A stretch of DNA of 64,000 nt from Bradyrhizobium sp. CCGB01 (lineage in GTDB: Bacteria; Pseudomonadota; Alphaproteobacteria; Rhizobiales; Xanthobacteraceae). Below, piece by piece: positions 1-9,349 of the stretch. The DNA lies in NCBI RefSeq assembly GCF_024199795.1, contig NZ_JANADK010000001.1:434001-498000 (forward strand), read 5' to 3'. Every line of letters begins with the position of its first letter. Position 1 is the first letter of the stretch. A program made the position numbers and the translations under genes. The notes under the pieces were generated by a model. That model was given only the letters and a program-made list of their open reading frames with translations. It did no database searches and was not told the DNA's origin.

Positions 1-1901
1 GCCTGCATCGGCGCACCGGCAGCAGCCAGCACGGCGAGTGCGTCAGCCTTGGCATCGAACACATCAGCCTGTGTCGAGCCCGACCAATGCCGGCCGAGGC
101 CTTCCGAGGAAGCAAAGCCGCGGCGGACGCCGCTTGCCGCCATGAACTGATCCTGCGGGCGATCGCCCTTGAACACCTGGCCGACCTCGAACAGCGCGAC
201 ATCGCCAAAACCGCGATCGGCGTTGGCCTGCGCGGCCGCGACCAGGCCCGCCAGCAGAGTCGGGCGCATGTCGGACAGGTCCGAGGCGATCGGGTTGGCG
301 ACTTCGAGCTCGTGCGCGCCGCCGCCGAACAGTTCGGCCGCAGGCTTCGTGATGAATGACCAGGTCACCGCTTCGATGATGCCGCGGCTCGCGAGCGCGC
401 GACGGGCACGTCGGATGCGGAGCTGGAGCGGCGTCAGCACCGGCTTGCGCGCGTCCTCGCCGCGCTCGAACGGCGTCATCGGCACCTTGTCGACGCCGTA
501 GATTCGCACGATCTCCTCGACGATGTCGGCCTTGCCGTGCACGTCGGTGCGCCACGAGGGCACCGCGACCTTCACCACCGGACCCGGTCCGGCCATCATG
601 AAGCCGAGATGGGTCAGGATGCGCTTCATCTCCACCTGCGGCACCTCGATGCCGGAGAGGCGCTTGACCTCGGTGATCGGGAAATCGATCACGCGGTCGT
701 CGCCAAAGGCCTTGCCGACGACGACGTTCTCCGACGGTGCACCGCCGCACATCTCCATCACCAGCTTGGTCGCGAGCTCGAGGCCCGGCACCATGAAGGC
801 GGGATCGACGCCGCGCTCGAAGCGATAGCGCGCGTCCGAATTGATGCCGAGCTTGCGGCCGGTCTGGGCGATGTTGATCTCGTTCCAGAGCGCCGATTCG
901 ATCAGCACGTCGGTGGTGTTCTCGTCGCAGCCCGACGCTTCACCGCCCATGATGCCGGCGAGCGATTCGACGCCGTGCTCGTCCGCGATCACGCAGATCG
1001 CGGGATCGAGATTGTAGGTGCGGCCGTCGAGCGCGAGCAGCGTCTCGCCATCGCGGGCGCGGCGCACGACGAGATTGCCCCTCACCTTCTTGGCGTCGAA
1101 CACGTGCAGCGGACGCGCGCGGTCGTAGGTCATGAAGTTGGTGATGTCGACCAGCGCATTGATCGGGCGCAGCCCGATCGCGGTCAGCCGCTTTTGCAGC
1201 CATTCCGGCGACGGCCCGTTCTTCACCCCGCGCACGAGGCGCAGCGCGAAGCCCGGACACAGCGTGGCGTCCTCGACCGTGACCTTCACCGGACAGGGGA
1301 ACTCGCCCTTGATCGGCTTGATGGACGGATCCTTGAACTTGCCCATGTCGGCGGCGGCAAGATCGCGCGCGATGCCGTGCACGCCGGTGCAGTCCTGCCG
1401 GTTCGGCGTCAGGTTGATCTCGAGCATGGGATCGCCGAGGCCGGCCCATGCGGCGTAAGCCGCGCCGATCGGCGCATCCGCCGGCAATTCCATGATGCCG
1501 TCGTGGTCGTTGGAGATCTGGAGTTCAGCCGCCGAGCACAGCATGCCGCGGCTCTCGACGCCGCGGATGGTGCCGACGCCGAGGGTGATGTCCTTGCCGG
1601 GGATGTACGTGCCGGGCGGCGAGAACACGCTGACGAGCCCGGCGCGCGCATTCGGCGCACCGCACACGACCTGCACCGGCGCAGCCCCGTCACCGGTGTC
1701 GACCATGCAGACGCGCAGGCGATCCGCATTCGGATGCTGCTCGGCCGAGATCACCTTCGCGATGGTGAAAGGCTTCAGCGCCTTCGCCTTGTCCTCGATG
1801 TTCTCGACCTCGAGCCCGATCATGGTGAGCTTGTCGGCGAGCCTTTCCAGGGGCTCGTCGGTGTCGAGATGATCCTTCAGCCAGGAGAGAGTGAATTTCA
1901 C
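1..1901 (-). CDS. pheT: Phenylalanyl-tRNA synthetase beta subunit (3' end outside window)
   Basis: Charges tRNA-Phe as part of the cytoplasmic alpha2beta2 synthetase; the beta chain carries the tRNA-binding and editing domains. About 633 codons are visible. The start reads [13 protein letters not shown], followed by the EMAP/OB-type tRNA-binding fold (roughly residues 40-150), the B3/B4 editing region and the B5 region. The family is normally about 800 residues, so the C-terminal part including the anticodon-binding FDX-ACB domain lies outside the window. The start is GTG and its GTGA overlaps the pheS stop by 4 nt, so the two subunits are translationally coupled. Nothing suggests a broken gene: the frame is open to the window edge. 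Confidence 0.95.
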   Translation of the reverse strand, partial: MKFTLSWLKDHLDTDEPLERLADKLTMIGLEVENIEDKAKALKPFTIAKVISAEQHPNADRLRVCMVDTGDGAAPVQVVCGAPNARAGLVSVFSPPGTYIPGKDITLGVGTIRGVESRGMLCSAAELQISNDHDGIMELPADAPIGAAYAAWAGLGDPMLEINLTPNRQDCTGVHGIARDLAAADMGKFKDPSIKPIKGEFPCPVKVTVEDATLCPGFALRLVRGVKNGPSPEWLQKRLTAIGLRPINALVDITNFMTYDRARPLHVFDAKKVRGNLVVRRARDGETLLALDGRTYNLDPAICVIADEHGVESLAGIMGGEASGCDENTTDVLIESALWNEINIAQTGRKLGINSDARYRFERGVDPAFMVPGLELATKLVMEMCGGAPSENVVVGKAFGDDRVIDFPITEVKRLSGIEVPQVEMKRILTHLGFMMAGPGPVVKVAVPSWRTDVHGKADIVEEIVRIYGVDKVPMTPFERGEDARKPVLTPLQLRIRRARRALASRGIIEAVTWSFITKPAAELFGGGAHELEVANPIASDLSDMRPTLLAGLVAAAQANADRGFGDVALFEVGQVFKGDRPQDQFMAASGVRRGFASSEGLGRHWSGSTQADVFDAKADALAVLAAAGAPMQ

Positions 1902-2980
1902 GAGCTCAGCCCTCCCGCAAGCGTCGGCACTTCGAGCGGCTTGAAGCCGTAATGGGACAGCCAGCGGACGTCGCTGTCGAACAGCTGGCGCAGATCGGCG
2001 ATGCCGTATTTCAGCATGGCGATGCGGTCGATGCCCATGCCCCAGGCAAAGCCCTGGTACTCGTCGGGATCGATGCCGCAGGCGCGCAGCACGTTCGGAT
2101 GCACCATGCCGCAGCCGAGAATCTCGAGCCAGTCCTCGCCCTCGCCGAAGCGGATCTCGCCCTTGTCGCGGCGGCACTGGATGTCGACTTCCAGCGACGG
2201 CTCGGTGAACGGGAAGAACGACGGCCGGAAGCGCATGTTGATGTGATCGACCTCGAAGAACGCCTTGCAGAACTCGTGCAGGATCCATTTGAGGTGGCCG
2301 AGATGCGAATGCTTGTCGATGACGAGGCCTTCGACCTGGTGGAATTGCGGCGTGTGGGTCGCGTCCGAATCGATGCGGTAGGTGCGGCCCGGGCAGATCA
2401 CGCGGATCGGCGGCTTCTGGCTCAGCATGGTGCGCACCTGCACCGGCGAGGTGTGGGTGCGCAACAGCATGCGCGAGCCGTCCTCCTTCGGATGGAAGAA
2501 GAAGGTGTCGTGCATCTCGCGCGCGGGATGGCCTTCCGGGAAATTCAGCTTGGTGAAGTTGTAGTCGTCGGTCTCGATGTCGGGACCTTCGGCGACCGAG
2601 AATCCCATGTCGGCGAAGATCGTGGTCAGCTCGTCCCAGACCTGGCTCAGCGGATGGATACGGCCGGCCTCGGTCTGCGCGTCGCGCAGCGGCAGGGTGA
2701 CGTCGACGGTCTCGGACGCAAGCCGCGCATCGAGCGCCGCCGACTTCAGCACGTCGCGCCGGGCAGTGAGCGCCTGGGTGACCTCGTCCTTGGCCTGGTT
2801 GATCGCGGCGCCTTGCGTCTTGCGCTCGTCCGGCGACATCTTGCCGAGCGTTGCGAGCAAGGCCGAGATCGAGCCCTTCTTGCCGAGGGAAGCAACACGG
2901 ACGGCTTCGAGGGCCGCTTCGTCCCCGGCAGCACTGATCTGCGCGAGGATGGATTGGACGAGACTGGCGAGGTCGGACAC
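1898..2980 (-). CDS. pheS: Phenylalanyl-tRNA synthetase alpha subunit
   Basis: Catalytic subunit of PheRS (360 aa). It has an N-terminal coiled-coil arm (about residues 1-90) and a class II synthetase core. Motif 2 is visible around [17 protein letters not shown] and motif 3 around [13 protein letters not shown] near residue 325. The start is GTG, preceded by AAGGA seven bases upstream, which supports it over any internal ATG. It is the first gene of pheST and overlaps pheT by 4 nt. A 137-bp divergent gap separates it from the plus-strand secreted gene at 3118, so it probably has its own promoter there rather than depending on rplT read-through. Confidence 0.96.
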   Translation of the reverse strand: MSDLASLVQSILAQISAAGDEAALEAVRVASLGKKGSISALLATLGKMSPDERKTQGAAINQAKDEVTQALTARRDVLKSAALDARLASETVDVTLPLRDAQTEAGRIHPLSQVWDELTTIFADMGFSVAEGPDIETDDYNFTKLNFPEGHPAREMHDTFFFHPKEDGSRMLLRTHTSPVQVRTMLSQKPPIRVICPGRTYRIDSDATHTPQFHQVEGLVIDKHSHLGHLKWILHEFCKAFFEVDHINMRFRPSFFPFTEPSLEVDIQCRRDKGEIRFGEGEDWLEILGCGMVHPNVLRACGIDPDEYQGFAWGMGIDRIAMLKYGIADLRQLFDSDVRWLSHYGFKPLEVPTLAGGLSS

Positions 2981-3117
2981 GGTCGGATCCTTTCAAAAGG
3001 CTGCCGGTTGTGGCCGCAGCCGGGCCGGAACGTCAAGCCGAATGGCGCATCTCAAATGCAGGGTATTTGAACCGTACGGGCATGGCTGGCACCAACCTGA
3101 AGCCGAAGGAGACGATG

Positions 3118-3525
3118 ATGCGTTTGCGATCCTGCCTGGTCGGCCTGGTCCTGGTCCTCACGGGAAGCGCGGCTCGTGCCGCGGAGGAATGTCCGGCCAA
3201 ATCCACGTCGATGGATGACGTCATCGCGGTCCTGAACGCGGCGCCGAGCTGCGACCGCGCCATGCAACTGTTCGAGGCCTGCTCATACGGCGCCAGCGGC
3301 GACGTGCAATTCGGGGAGGTCGTCGAGAAGAAGTGCGAGGCCGACTTCCTCGGCCGATCGAAGCCGCCGCAGAAGCTCAGCTATCGGCGCGAGTTGCGGG
3401 TCTGCGACCGGAAGTACCGGAACAAGTCCGGCACCATGTATATCTCGGCCACGGCCTTCTGCCGGGCGGAGGTCGCCCAGCGCTACTCCCAACGAGCGCT
3501 GCAGGCCGGCGGAGCCGGCCATTAG
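3118..3525 (+). CDS. Small secreted Cys-rich protein, LprI/DUF1311-like (hypothetical)
   Basis: A 135-aa protein with a clear signal peptide (MRLRSCLVGLVLVLTGSAARA, cleavage near residue 21) and six Cys in the mature part, suggesting periplasmic disulfides. The C-terminal half (CDRKYRNKSGTMY then AFCRAEVAQRY) resembles LprI/DUF1311-type small periplasmic proteins, some of which inhibit lysozyme; this is inference from the pattern only. Tandem ATGs lie at 3115 and 3118. AAGGAG at 3106-3111 is best spaced (6 nt) for 3118. It sits on the opposite strand between pheS and rplT, interrupting what is often a continuous translation gene cluster. Confidence 0.75.
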   Translation: MRLRSCLVGLVLVLTGSAARAAEECPAKSTSMDDVIAVLNAAPSCDRAMQLFEACSYGASGDVQFGEVVEKKCEADFLGRSKPPQKLSYRRELRVCDRKYRNKSGTMYISATAFCRAEVAQRYSQRALQAGGAGH

Positions 3526-3573
3526 CGCAAGCCTTGCTCAAGCAAAACTTGCTCAGGCAGCCGGAGCGGCCTC

Positions 3574-3933
3574 TCAGGCGGCCAGCGCAGCCTTGGCCTT
3601 CTCGGCGATCGCCTGGAACGACGCAGGCTCGTTGATCGCGAGATCCGACAGCACCTTGCGGTCCACGGTGATGCCCGACTTGGCGAGACCGTCGATAAAT
3701 CGGCTGTAGGTCAGGCCGAACGGACGCACAGCGGCGTTGAGGCGCTGGATCCAGAGCGCGCGGAAGGTGCGCTTCTTGCGCTTGCGATCGCGGAAGGCGT
3801 ATTGCTGGGCCTTTTCCACGGCCGGCTTGGCGGCGCGGATGGTGTTCTTGCGGCGGCCATAGAAGCCCTTGGCGGCCTTGTAGACTTTCTTGTGCTTGGC
3901 GTGGGCGGTCACACCGCGTTTGACGCGAGACAT
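3574..3933 (-). CDS. rplT: 50S ribosomal protein L20
   Basis: A 119-aa basic protein of standard L20 length. It has the Lys/Arg-rich N-terminal helix ([18 protein letters not shown]) that threads into 23S rRNA and the globular C-terminal half ([18 protein letters not shown]). It is needed early in 50S assembly and in several bacteria represses its own operon by binding the mRNA leader; no such leader structure was established here. It lies 80 bp downstream of rpmI on the same strand and is almost certainly co-transcribed with it. The end of the gene has several short inverted repeats built on TTGCT/AGCAA (3535-3560) but no U-run. Confidence 0.97.
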   Translation of the reverse strand: MSRVKRGVTAHAKHKKVYKAAKGFYGRRKNTIRAAKPAVEKAQQYAFRDRKRKKRTFRALWIQRLNAAVRPFGLTYSRFIDGLAKSGITVDRKVLSDLAINEPASFQAIAEKAKAALAA

Positions 3934-4013
3934 GACAAAATCCTTCAGAGATGACTTTGGTTATCGGATTGCCGCGCGATACGCGGCACGGTTGGCAATG
4001 ATCGTGGACGCGA

Positions 4014-4214
4014 TCAGGCGTTCGGCAAGAAGTACTTCTTGACGTTGTCGCCGTCGGTCTTGAACAGCACGCGAGTGCCGCGGAGCTGACGGATCTGCTT
4101 CTTCGTCCGCTTGATCATGCCGTGACGCTTGCCGCGCTGGGCGTGCATCACTTTGCCGGTGGCAGTCACCTTGAAGCGCTTTTTAGCGCCCGATTTGGTC
4201 TTCAGCTTGGGCAT
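4014..4214 (-). CDS. rpmI: 50S ribosomal protein L35
   Basis: A 66-aa, very basic protein starting [15 protein letters not shown], the L35 signature, with the conserved [19 protein letters not shown] segment. It has standard length. AGGAG lies a few bases upstream of the ATG. It is first in an rpmI-rplT operon. infC, which usually precedes rpmI directly, is separated from it here by a plus-strand gene (4489-4884) and a bidirectional-looking terminator, so rpmI-rplT must have a promoter in 4215-4488. Confidence 0.97.
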   Translation of the reverse strand: MPKLKTKSGAKKRFKVTATGKVMHAQRGKRHGMIKRTKKQIRQLRGTRVLFKTDGDNVKKYFLPNA

Positions 4215-4488
4215 TTGGCTCTCCTAATGGCCACAGAAGTCCGCCCGCGAAGGCGGCTGGCCGTCAAAAATGCTCGTTAGAGCGTTGATTGTGCTCAGGT
4301 TTTTGCGAACAAGCGCGAAACCCGCACGAAACACCGCCACGGCAGCCCTTAATCAGCCGGGCGATGAAGGCTGGGCTTATGACAGAGGACAGGCCAAATG
4401 GCAACGATGAACCGCCAGAACCTGCCCGCCGACTATTCGGAGTTACCACCGCTTATGTCCCAGCCGTGTCGCCTGGAGCAGGACCAAA

Positions 4489-4884
4489 ATGGCCCATTTT
4501 TCCCAATCGCTTTCTGATTTCGCCCGCCCGCGCAGACTGGCGCTGCTTGCTCTGCTCGCCACCGCCGCGCTGCCCTCGCCCGCCGAGGCCCGCATCGGCG
4601 GCTATGACGGCGTCTGGAATGTCACCTTCGCCACCACGCGGGGCAATTGCAGCTCCGGTTACAGCGTCCCCTTCACCGTCAGCGGCAGCCGGGTGTCATC
4701 CGCCGGCGGCGGCCGGGTCTCCGGCAAGGTCAATCGCAGCGGCGCCGTCGCGGTCCAGGTCTCGGTCGGCGCGTCCCACGCCAGTGGAGGCGGCCGGCTC
4801 GGCGGGATGGCCGGTGCAGGCTCCTGGAACGGCATCATTTCCGGCGACCGCTGCAGCGGCACCTGGCATGCGACCAGGTCCTGA
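4489..4884 (+). CDS. Small secreted Gly/Ser-rich protein (hypothetical)
   Basis: A 131-aa protein not recognised as a named family. It has an N-terminal signal peptide (hydrophobic LALLALLATAALPSPAEA, cleavage near residue 34) and a Gly/Ser-rich mature domain predicted to be beta-rich (alternating small and polar residues, YDGVWNVTFATTRGNC at the start, WNGIISGDRCSGTW at the end). The two mature Cys near the ends could form a disulfide closing a small barrel. The opening YDGVWNV and closing SGTWHA are typical of small extracytoplasmic beta-sandwich proteins. AGGA five bases upstream supports the ATG. It is encoded between infC and rpmI on the opposite strand. Confidence 0.65.
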   Translation: MAHFSQSLSDFARPRRLALLALLATAALPSPAEARIGGYDGVWNVTFATTRGNCSSGYSVPFTVSGSRVSSAGGGRVSGKVNRSGAVAVQVSVGASHASGGGRLGGMAGAGSWNGIISGDRCSGTWHATRS

Positions 4885-4890
4885 TACACA

Positions 4891-4921
4891 AACGGCCCGC
4901 CGGAAATCCGGACGGGCCGTT
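4891..4921. terminator. Intrinsic terminator, probably bidirectional
   Basis: A perfect inverted repeat (AACGGCCCG arm, short CCGG/AAAT/CCGG centre, CGGGCCGTT arm) sits between the convergent 3' ends of the secreted-protein gene (stop 4884, plus) and infC (stop 4948, minus). Arm flanks are AT-rich on both sides, as expected for a shared terminator. Confidence 0.7.
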
Positions 4922-4947
4922 GAACTTTCAGTCCTGACGAGCCCGCG

Positions 4948-5487
4948 TCAGCGCGGTGCCAGCACCATGACGACCTGACGGCCCTCGAACCTGGCGTCCT
5001 GCTCGACCTTGGCGAGCTCGGCGACGTCGTTCTTGATCTTGTCCAGAAGCTTGGTGCCGATCTCCTGGTGCGCCATTTCGCGGCCGCGATAGCGCAGCGT
5101 GATCTTGACCTTGTCGCCCTCTTCGAAGAACCGCTGCATCGCGCGCATCTTCACGTCGTAATCGTGGTCGTCGATCATCGGGCGGAGCTTGATCTCCTTG
5201 ATCTCGACGATCTTCTGCCGCTTGCGGGCTTCGGCGGCCTTTTTCTGGGCGGAATATTTGTACTTCCCGTAGTCCATAATCTTGCAGACGGGAGGGCTGA
5301 CATTCGGCGAAATCTCGACGAGATCCATACCAGCTTCCTGGGCCATGCGGATGGCCATGACGGTTTCGACCGTGCCCTTGTTGTCACCGGTCTGATCGAT
5401 CAGCTGGATTTGCGCATTGCGAATATCATCATTGATGCGCGGCCCGTCTTTGCTGGCAACGGGCGGGGCTTTATTGGGACGGCGAAT
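4948..5487 (-). CDS. infC: Translation initiation factor IF-3 (ATT start codon)
   Basis: Binds 30S subunits, prevents premature 50S joining and proofreads start codons. The 179-aa frame has the N-terminal domain ([19 protein letters not shown]), the linker and the C-terminal domain ([17 protein letters not shown] through VVMVLAPR). The start is chosen as ATT (codon 5487-5485): it begins [18 protein letters not shown] as IF-3 proteins normally do, gives the usual length, and has GGAG eight bases upstream. An upstream TTG would add 22 unusual residues. A non-canonical AUU start is known in infC, where IF-3 discriminates against it and so limits its own synthesis; the same logic is likely here. 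Confidence 0.93.
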   Translation of the reverse strand: MRRPNKAPPVASKDGPRINDDIRNAQIQLIDQTGDNKGTVETVMAIRMAQEAGMDLVEISPNVSPPVCKIMDYGKYKYSAQKKAAEARKRQKIVEIKEIKLRPMIDDHDYDVKMRAMQRFFEEGDKVKITLRYRGREMAHQEIGTKLLDKIKNDVAELAKVEQDARFEGRQVVMVLAPR

Positions 5488-5572
5488 GGGTGGTTCTCCA
5501 AAGTTGTGAAAGAGGCGGCTAGTTTGAAGGAAGATGCGTTTGCCGGCAAGCAAGTCGCGTGTGCGGGAAGCG

Positions 5573-5593
5573 AAAAAGCCTCAAATGCGAGGC
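5573..5593 (-). promoter_or_regulatory. Weak stem-loop plus U-run in the infC leader
   Basis: On the minus strand a 5-bp stem GCCTC/GAGGC is followed immediately by TTTTT, about 90 nt upstream of the infC ATT codon. The layout is that of a small attenuator or terminator, but the stem is short. Confidence 0.25.
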
Positions 5594-5738
5594 ATTTTGG
5601 TCACGCCCATAGGCACGCTGCACGACATAGACACCTTGCTTCTGTTCCGCAAGCGTCCCAAAGGGCCAATACCGATACCGGGCTGTGCCGCGGAACACAT
5701 CCAGACAGCTCAAACCAAACAGCCAGAGTAAACGTTCC

Positions 5739-6554
5739 ATGACCAATGCAATTCCGGAAGCCGTGCTCGGCTTCGTCGACGTGGGCGAGGGCCCGTCCGC
5801 ACGCAGGATCGCGGTGCGCAGCCGCGCGGCGCGTCAAGGAGCCGGTCAAGGACCCGGGCTGGTCTGGCTCGGCGGGTTCAAGTCGGACATGCAAGGCAGC
5901 AAGGCCGTGGCGCTGGACGGCTGGGGCCGGGACCACGGCCGTGCCGTGGTCCGGTTCGATTATTCCGGCCACGGCGAATCCGGCGGCGATTTCGCCGACG
6001 GAACCATCGGGCGCTGGCTGGAGGAGAGCGTGGCGGTGTTCGAGCGGTTCTGCGCGGGCCCGCAAGTTCTGATCGGCTCCTCCATGGGCGGCTGGATGGC
6101 GCTGCTGCTCGCGCGCGAGATCAGGAAGCGACAAGAGAGACAGCAAGCCGGGGCGTCGCTGGCGGGCCTGGTGCTGATCGCGCCGGCGCCCGACTTTACT
6201 GAGGAGCTGATGTGGAAGAATTTTCCGCCCGCGGTGAAGAAGGAAATCGAGACCAAGGGCGTCTGGCTGAGGCCGTCGGACTATGGTGACGGCTCGCCCT
6301 ATCCGATCACGCGGAATCTGATCGAGGAGGGCCGCAATCATTTGCTGCTTGGCGGTGCCATCGATCTCGGCTGTCCCGTCCGCATCCTGCAAGGAGCGCA
6401 GGATCCCGATGTGCCGTGGCAGCACGCATTCGCATTGACACATCGCCTGCCGGCCGACGACGTCGTGCTGACCATGATCCAGGACGGCGATCACCGCCTG
6501 TCCCGCCCGCAGGACATCGCGCGCATCCTTGCCGCGGTCGCCGAGATCGGGTGA
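5739..6554 (+). CDS. Alpha/beta hydrolase (ABHD10-like serine hydrolase)
   Basis: A 271-aa single-domain alpha/beta hydrolase. The nucleophile elbow is GSSMGGWMA (Ser near residue 112), an Asp lies in LQGAQDPDVPW near residue 225, and the His in IQDGDHRLS near residue 251 completes a credible triad. The oxyanion region is WLGGFKSDMQGSKA and the strand after it RFDYSGHGESGG. This arrangement fits the ABHD10/esterase group that cleaves acyl esters or thioesters; the real substrate cannot be read from sequence. The ATG at 5739 fits the domain boundary; the 18 codons upstream in frame are not hydrolase-like. It faces away from infC across a 251-bp gap. Confidence 0.85.
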   Translation: MTNAIPEAVLGFVDVGEGPSARRIAVRSRAARQGAGQGPGLVWLGGFKSDMQGSKAVALDGWGRDHGRAVVRFDYSGHGESGGDFADGTIGRWLEESVAVFERFCAGPQVLIGSSMGGWMALLLAREIRKRQERQQAGASLAGLVLIAPAPDFTEELMWKNFPPAVKKEIETKGVWLRPSDYGDGSPYPITRNLIEEGRNHLLLGGAIDLGCPVRILQGAQDPDVPWQHAFALTHRLPADDVVLTMIQDGDHRLSRPQDIARILAAVAEIG

Positions 6555-6560
6555 CAGTTC

Positions 6561-6705
6561 TCTTCCTTCTCCCCTTGTGGGAGAAGGTGGCTTCGCGAAG
6601 CGAAGCCGGATGAGGGGTTCTTTCCGCGGAGACAGACCCCTCACCCGTCTCAATCGCGCAAAGCGCAATTGATCCACCCTCTCCCACAAGGGGAGAGGGA
6701 AAGAA
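6561..6705. repeat. Palindromic intergenic repeat (RPE-type), about 145 bp
   Basis: Two outer arms, CTCCCCTTGTGGGAGAAGG near 6570 and its near-complement CTCTCCCACAAGGGGAGAGG near 6679, enclose a GC-rich centre that includes GGATGAGGGGTT and its complement. The whole can fold into one long imperfect hairpin. It lies between the hydrolase and SnoaL genes. I recognise this as one of the dispersed palindromic elements of rhizobial genomes. Confidence 0.75.
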
Positions 6706-6725
6706 GAACACCGGGAGGCAATTCA

Positions 6726-7193
6726 ATGACCACCACCGCCATGCTGCGCGCCTTCTGCGACGCGGTCGAGCAACGCAACGGCCGAGCGTTCGCCGAGCTG
6801 TTCACCGAGGACGGTGTCTATCACGACGTGTTCTACGGCGCCTTCGAAGGCCGCTCCAAAATCGCGGCGATGGTCGACGACTGGTTCTATCGCACGGCGA
6901 CCGATTTTCGCTGGGACATGCACGACCCCGTCACTGACGGCGCCACGCTCTATGCGCGCTACACCTTCAGCTATCGCTCGACCCTGCCGGAAGCGAACGG
7001 CGCGCGCGCGATGTTCGAGGGCGTCGCGATCATGACGCTGCGCGACGGCAGGATCGTCAGCTATCACGAGGTCGCCAACACCGCGCCGGCGTTTGTCGAT
7101 TTGAAGTTCGCGCCGGAGCGGATCGCGAAGATCGTCGGCAAGCAGGGCGCGGAGCTCAAGGCGCGGCCGGAGATGAAGCGGCATCTGGGCTGA
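6726..7193 (+). CDS. SnoaL-like / NTF2-fold protein
   Basis: A 155-aa protein with the NTF2-like cone fold: an N-terminal helix (LRAFCDAVEQRNGRAFAELF), the TEDGVYHDVFYGAFEGR segment, and strands ending in GVAIMTLRDGRIVSYHEVAN. Members act as small isomerases, hydrolases or binding proteins; no specific function can be assigned. The start at 6726 has GGGAGG at 6713-6718 with 7-nt spacing. The 19 in-frame codons upstream read through the palindromic repeat and are rejected. Confidence 0.8.
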   Translation: MTTTAMLRAFCDAVEQRNGRAFAELFTEDGVYHDVFYGAFEGRSKIAAMVDDWFYRTATDFRWDMHDPVTDGATLYARYTFSYRSTLPEANGARAMFEGVAIMTLRDGRIVSYHEVANTAPAFVDLKFAPERIAKIVGKQGAELKARPEMKRHLG

Positions 7194-7204
7194 CGGCAGA
7201 GCCC

Positions 7205-8005
7205 TTACGGCGGCGGTGGCTTCGCCATCGGCTTGCGCTGCGCCAGCGCCGCGACCGTGGCGGTGCCGATCGGCCCCTGCTCGTCATAGAGCCAGCATTC
7301 GCCGATCGCGACGCCGTCGGTCGCCTGGTGATTCACCACGTCGAAGCCGATCCACTTCGTCACCGGCAGGCGATGCAGATAGATCGTGACGTCGCTGTTG
7401 ATGTAGCCCAGCCCCTTGTCGCCGGCGTTCGCGAAGGGACTGGCGAAATCGGCACCGACAGCGACATGCACGAACGGCGTCATCGGCGCGCCCGCCACCA
7501 GTTCGCGCACCTCGCTCATCCAGAGTTTTCGCGGACCGAGCGAGCCCATATGGCCAACAATGGGGCGCGTCGTCCATTTGCCGTTCATGCCGAGCCGGGG
7601 ATCGGTCGGCTTCGGGATGTCTGATGGCTTCGGCACGTCCCAGTTCGGCGGCGACCAGACGTTGCCTTCGGGGTTTTGCGTCCGCCGCAGCAGCTGGCAC
7701 GAGGCGCGCGCCATGCTGACGCCGCCCGAGAAGAATTCGGCCTCGACCACGCGGATGCGCATTCCGTCGCGCACCAGCCGCGTCGTTACCTCGATCGGCT
7801 TGTCGATGGTCGGCAGCCGAAACATGTCGACCGTGAGCCGTGCAGGTACGAATTCGGGACCGGAATGGCGCTCCTCGATGGCGAAGCCGAGCAGGCCGAT
7901 GATGACGCGCCCGTGCAGCGATTTCGGATCCCAGGGACCGTTGGCCACTTCCGTCGGATGGAATGTATCGCCGTCGCGGGTGAAGAAAGGCATGCTTGTT
8001 GTCAT
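7205..8005 (-). CDS. Acyl-CoA thioesterase-like double-hotdog protein
   Basis: A 266-aa protein matching the thioesterase-like (TesB/4HBT_3) double-hotdog layout. The first hotdog contains SLHGRVIIGLLGFAIEERH and FVPARLTVDMFRLPTIDKP; the second contains FASPFANAGDKGLGYINSD then TIYLHRLPVTKWIGFD. The C-terminal strands read GVAIGECWLYDEQGPIG, the usual ending of this group. It probably hydrolyses or binds acyl-CoA thioesters; the substrate is unknown. The ATG at 8005 is the first of two (MTTSMPFF); an upstream in-frame ATG at 8041 would add 12 residues. Its stop lies 11 bp from the SnoaL gene stop, so the two are convergent. Confidence 0.75.
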   Translation of the reverse strand: MTTSMPFFTRDGDTFHPTEVANGPWDPKSLHGRVIIGLLGFAIEERHSGPEFVPARLTVDMFRLPTIDKPIEVTTRLVRDGMRIRVVEAEFFSGGVSMARASCQLLRRTQNPEGNVWSPPNWDVPKPSDIPKPTDPRLGMNGKWTTRPIVGHMGSLGPRKLWMSEVRELVAGAPMTPFVHVAVGADFASPFANAGDKGLGYINSDVTIYLHRLPVTKWIGFDVVNHQATDGVAIGECWLYDEQGPIGTATVAALAQRKPMAKPPPP

Positions 8006-8051
8006 GGTGCGCGACTTTGCGGGAATGGGCGGGGAAATCAAGGTCTACAAT

Positions 8052-8159
8052 CCTCATCCTGAGGAGGCGCGAAGTGCCGTCTCGAAGGATGCAGGCCCGG
8101 CTCTCGCAGCTCGGCCTCGATCCTTCGAGACGCGCGTTCCGCGCTCCTCAGGATGAGGG
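8052..8159. repeat. Palindromic intergenic repeat, about 108 bp
   Basis: Arms CCTCATCCTGAGGAG at 8053 and CTCCTCAGGATGAGG at about 8145 are exact complements, with a second inner pair (CTCGAAGGATG / GATCCTTCGAG). It is a dispersed hairpin element distinct in sequence from the one at 6561. It separates the thioesterase gene from queG. Confidence 0.75.
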
Positions 8160-8173
8160 GAGAGAGCGAGCTG

Positions 8174-9349
8174 CTAGGGCACTGCGCGCCATTCCTCGCG
8201 CACGTTTTCGTCGGGCTCGCTATTTGCGACAGTCAGCCTCATCGTTTCGAACGCTTCCCGCTCGACCAACTGCCCGAGCGCCCACACCGCGGCGCCACGC
8301 ACCAGCGGGCTTGCATCCTCCAACAATCGCCGCGCCTCTTCCGCCAGCGTCCCGTCTCCGGAGTTGCCGATCGCGATCAGCACGTTCCGCAAAAAGCGAT
8401 CGCGCCCGATGCGCTTGACCGGCGATTTCGTGAACAGCGCGCGAAACGCGGTGTCGTCGAGCCGCGACAACTCCGCAAGCGTCGGCGCGCGCAACTCGTC
8501 GCGCGCGGCCAGCTTCGCCTCGCGTCCCTCTTGCGCGAACTTGTTCCATGGACACGCGGCGAGGCAATCGTCGCAACCATAGATGCGGTTGCCGATCGCC
8601 TTGCGAAATTCTCGCGGGATCGGCCCCTTGTTCTCGATGGTCAGATACGAGATGCAGCGCCGTGCATCGAGCTTGTACGGCGCTGGAAACGCGGCGGTCG
8701 GGCAGATGTCGAGACACGCCTGGCACGAGCCGCAATGATCGATCTCCGCGGTGTCGCGCGGCAGATCGAGCGTGGTGTAGATCGCACCGAGAAACAGCCA
8801 GGAGCCGAACTCGCGCGAGACGAGATTGGTGTGCTTGCCCTGCCAGCCCAGATGCGCGGCTTGCGCGAGCGGCTTCTCCATCACCGCCGCGGTGTCGACG
8901 AACACCTTCACGTCCGATGGCGCGGTCGCGACCAGCCAGCGCGCCAGTGCCTTCAGGCGTTTCTTGATGATGTCGTGATAGTCGTCGCCTTGCGCATAGA
9001 CCGAGATCGCCGCGCGCGTGCGCTGCTGCAGGATCGCGAGCGGATCCCGGTCGGGCCCGTAATTGACGCCGAGCATGATGACGCTGCGCACGTCCTGCCA
9101 CAGCCCGCGCGGATCGACCCGGCGCTCAGGGCTTGCGGCGAGCCAGTCCATGTCGCCATGCCCGCCCGCGGCAATGAATTCGAGGAAATGCTTGCCGGCG
9201 TTCTCGATCGTGCCGGGCTCGGTGATGCCGATGCAGTCGAAGCCGAGCGCTTTCGCCTCGTGCGCCAGCGCCGTCTTCAGTTCAGTCGGGTCGGAGTTCA
9301 GAAGTCGAGGTCCACGTAGGTCCGCGATGCCGGCACGCCGGCCAGCCAT
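8174..9349 (-). CDS. queG: Epoxyqueuosine reductase QueG
   Basis: Cobalamin-dependent iron-sulfur enzyme doing the last step of queuosine synthesis in tRNA (epoxyqueuosine to queuosine). Two ferredoxin-type 4Fe-4S motifs are visible, [12 protein letters not shown] and [10 protein letters not shown], plus the catalytic/cobalamin region [15 protein letters not shown] and a C-terminal HEAT-like helix pair ([20 protein letters not shown]). The start is uncertain. The ATG at 9349 gives 391 aa. A CTG at 9301, overlapping the upstream stop as CTGA, would give 375 aa, the more usual family length, starting [13 protein letters not shown]. Either way the gene overlaps or abuts the FzlA-like gene and is coupled to it. 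Confidence 0.93.
   Translation of the reverse strand: MAGRRAGIADLRGPRLLNSDPTELKTALAHEAKALGFDCIGITEPGTIENAGKHFLEFIAAGGHGDMDWLAASPERRVDPRGLWQDVRSVIMLGVNYGPDRDPLAILQQRTRAAISVYAQGDDYHDIIKKRLKALARWLVATAPSDVKVFVDTAAVMEKPLAQAAHLGWQGKHTNLVSREFGSWLFLGAIYTTLDLPRDTAEIDHCGSCQACLDICPTAAFPAPYKLDARRCISYLTIENKGPIPREFRKAIGNRIYGCDDCLAACPWNKFAQEGREAKLAARDELRAPTLAELSRLDDTAFRALFTKSPVKRIGRDRFLRNVLIAIGNSGDGTLAEEARRLLEDASPLVRGAAVWALGQLVEREAFETMRLTVANSEPDENVREEWRAVP

Noticed and set aside
537..1952. Long plus-strand frame opposite pheT
   Set aside because: Shadow of the real synthetase frame, Arg/His/Asp-rich without any recognisable domain.
5488..5553. Extended IF-3 starting at a TTG
   Set aside because: The 22 extra residues do not fit the family, and the ATT has correct spacing from GGAG.
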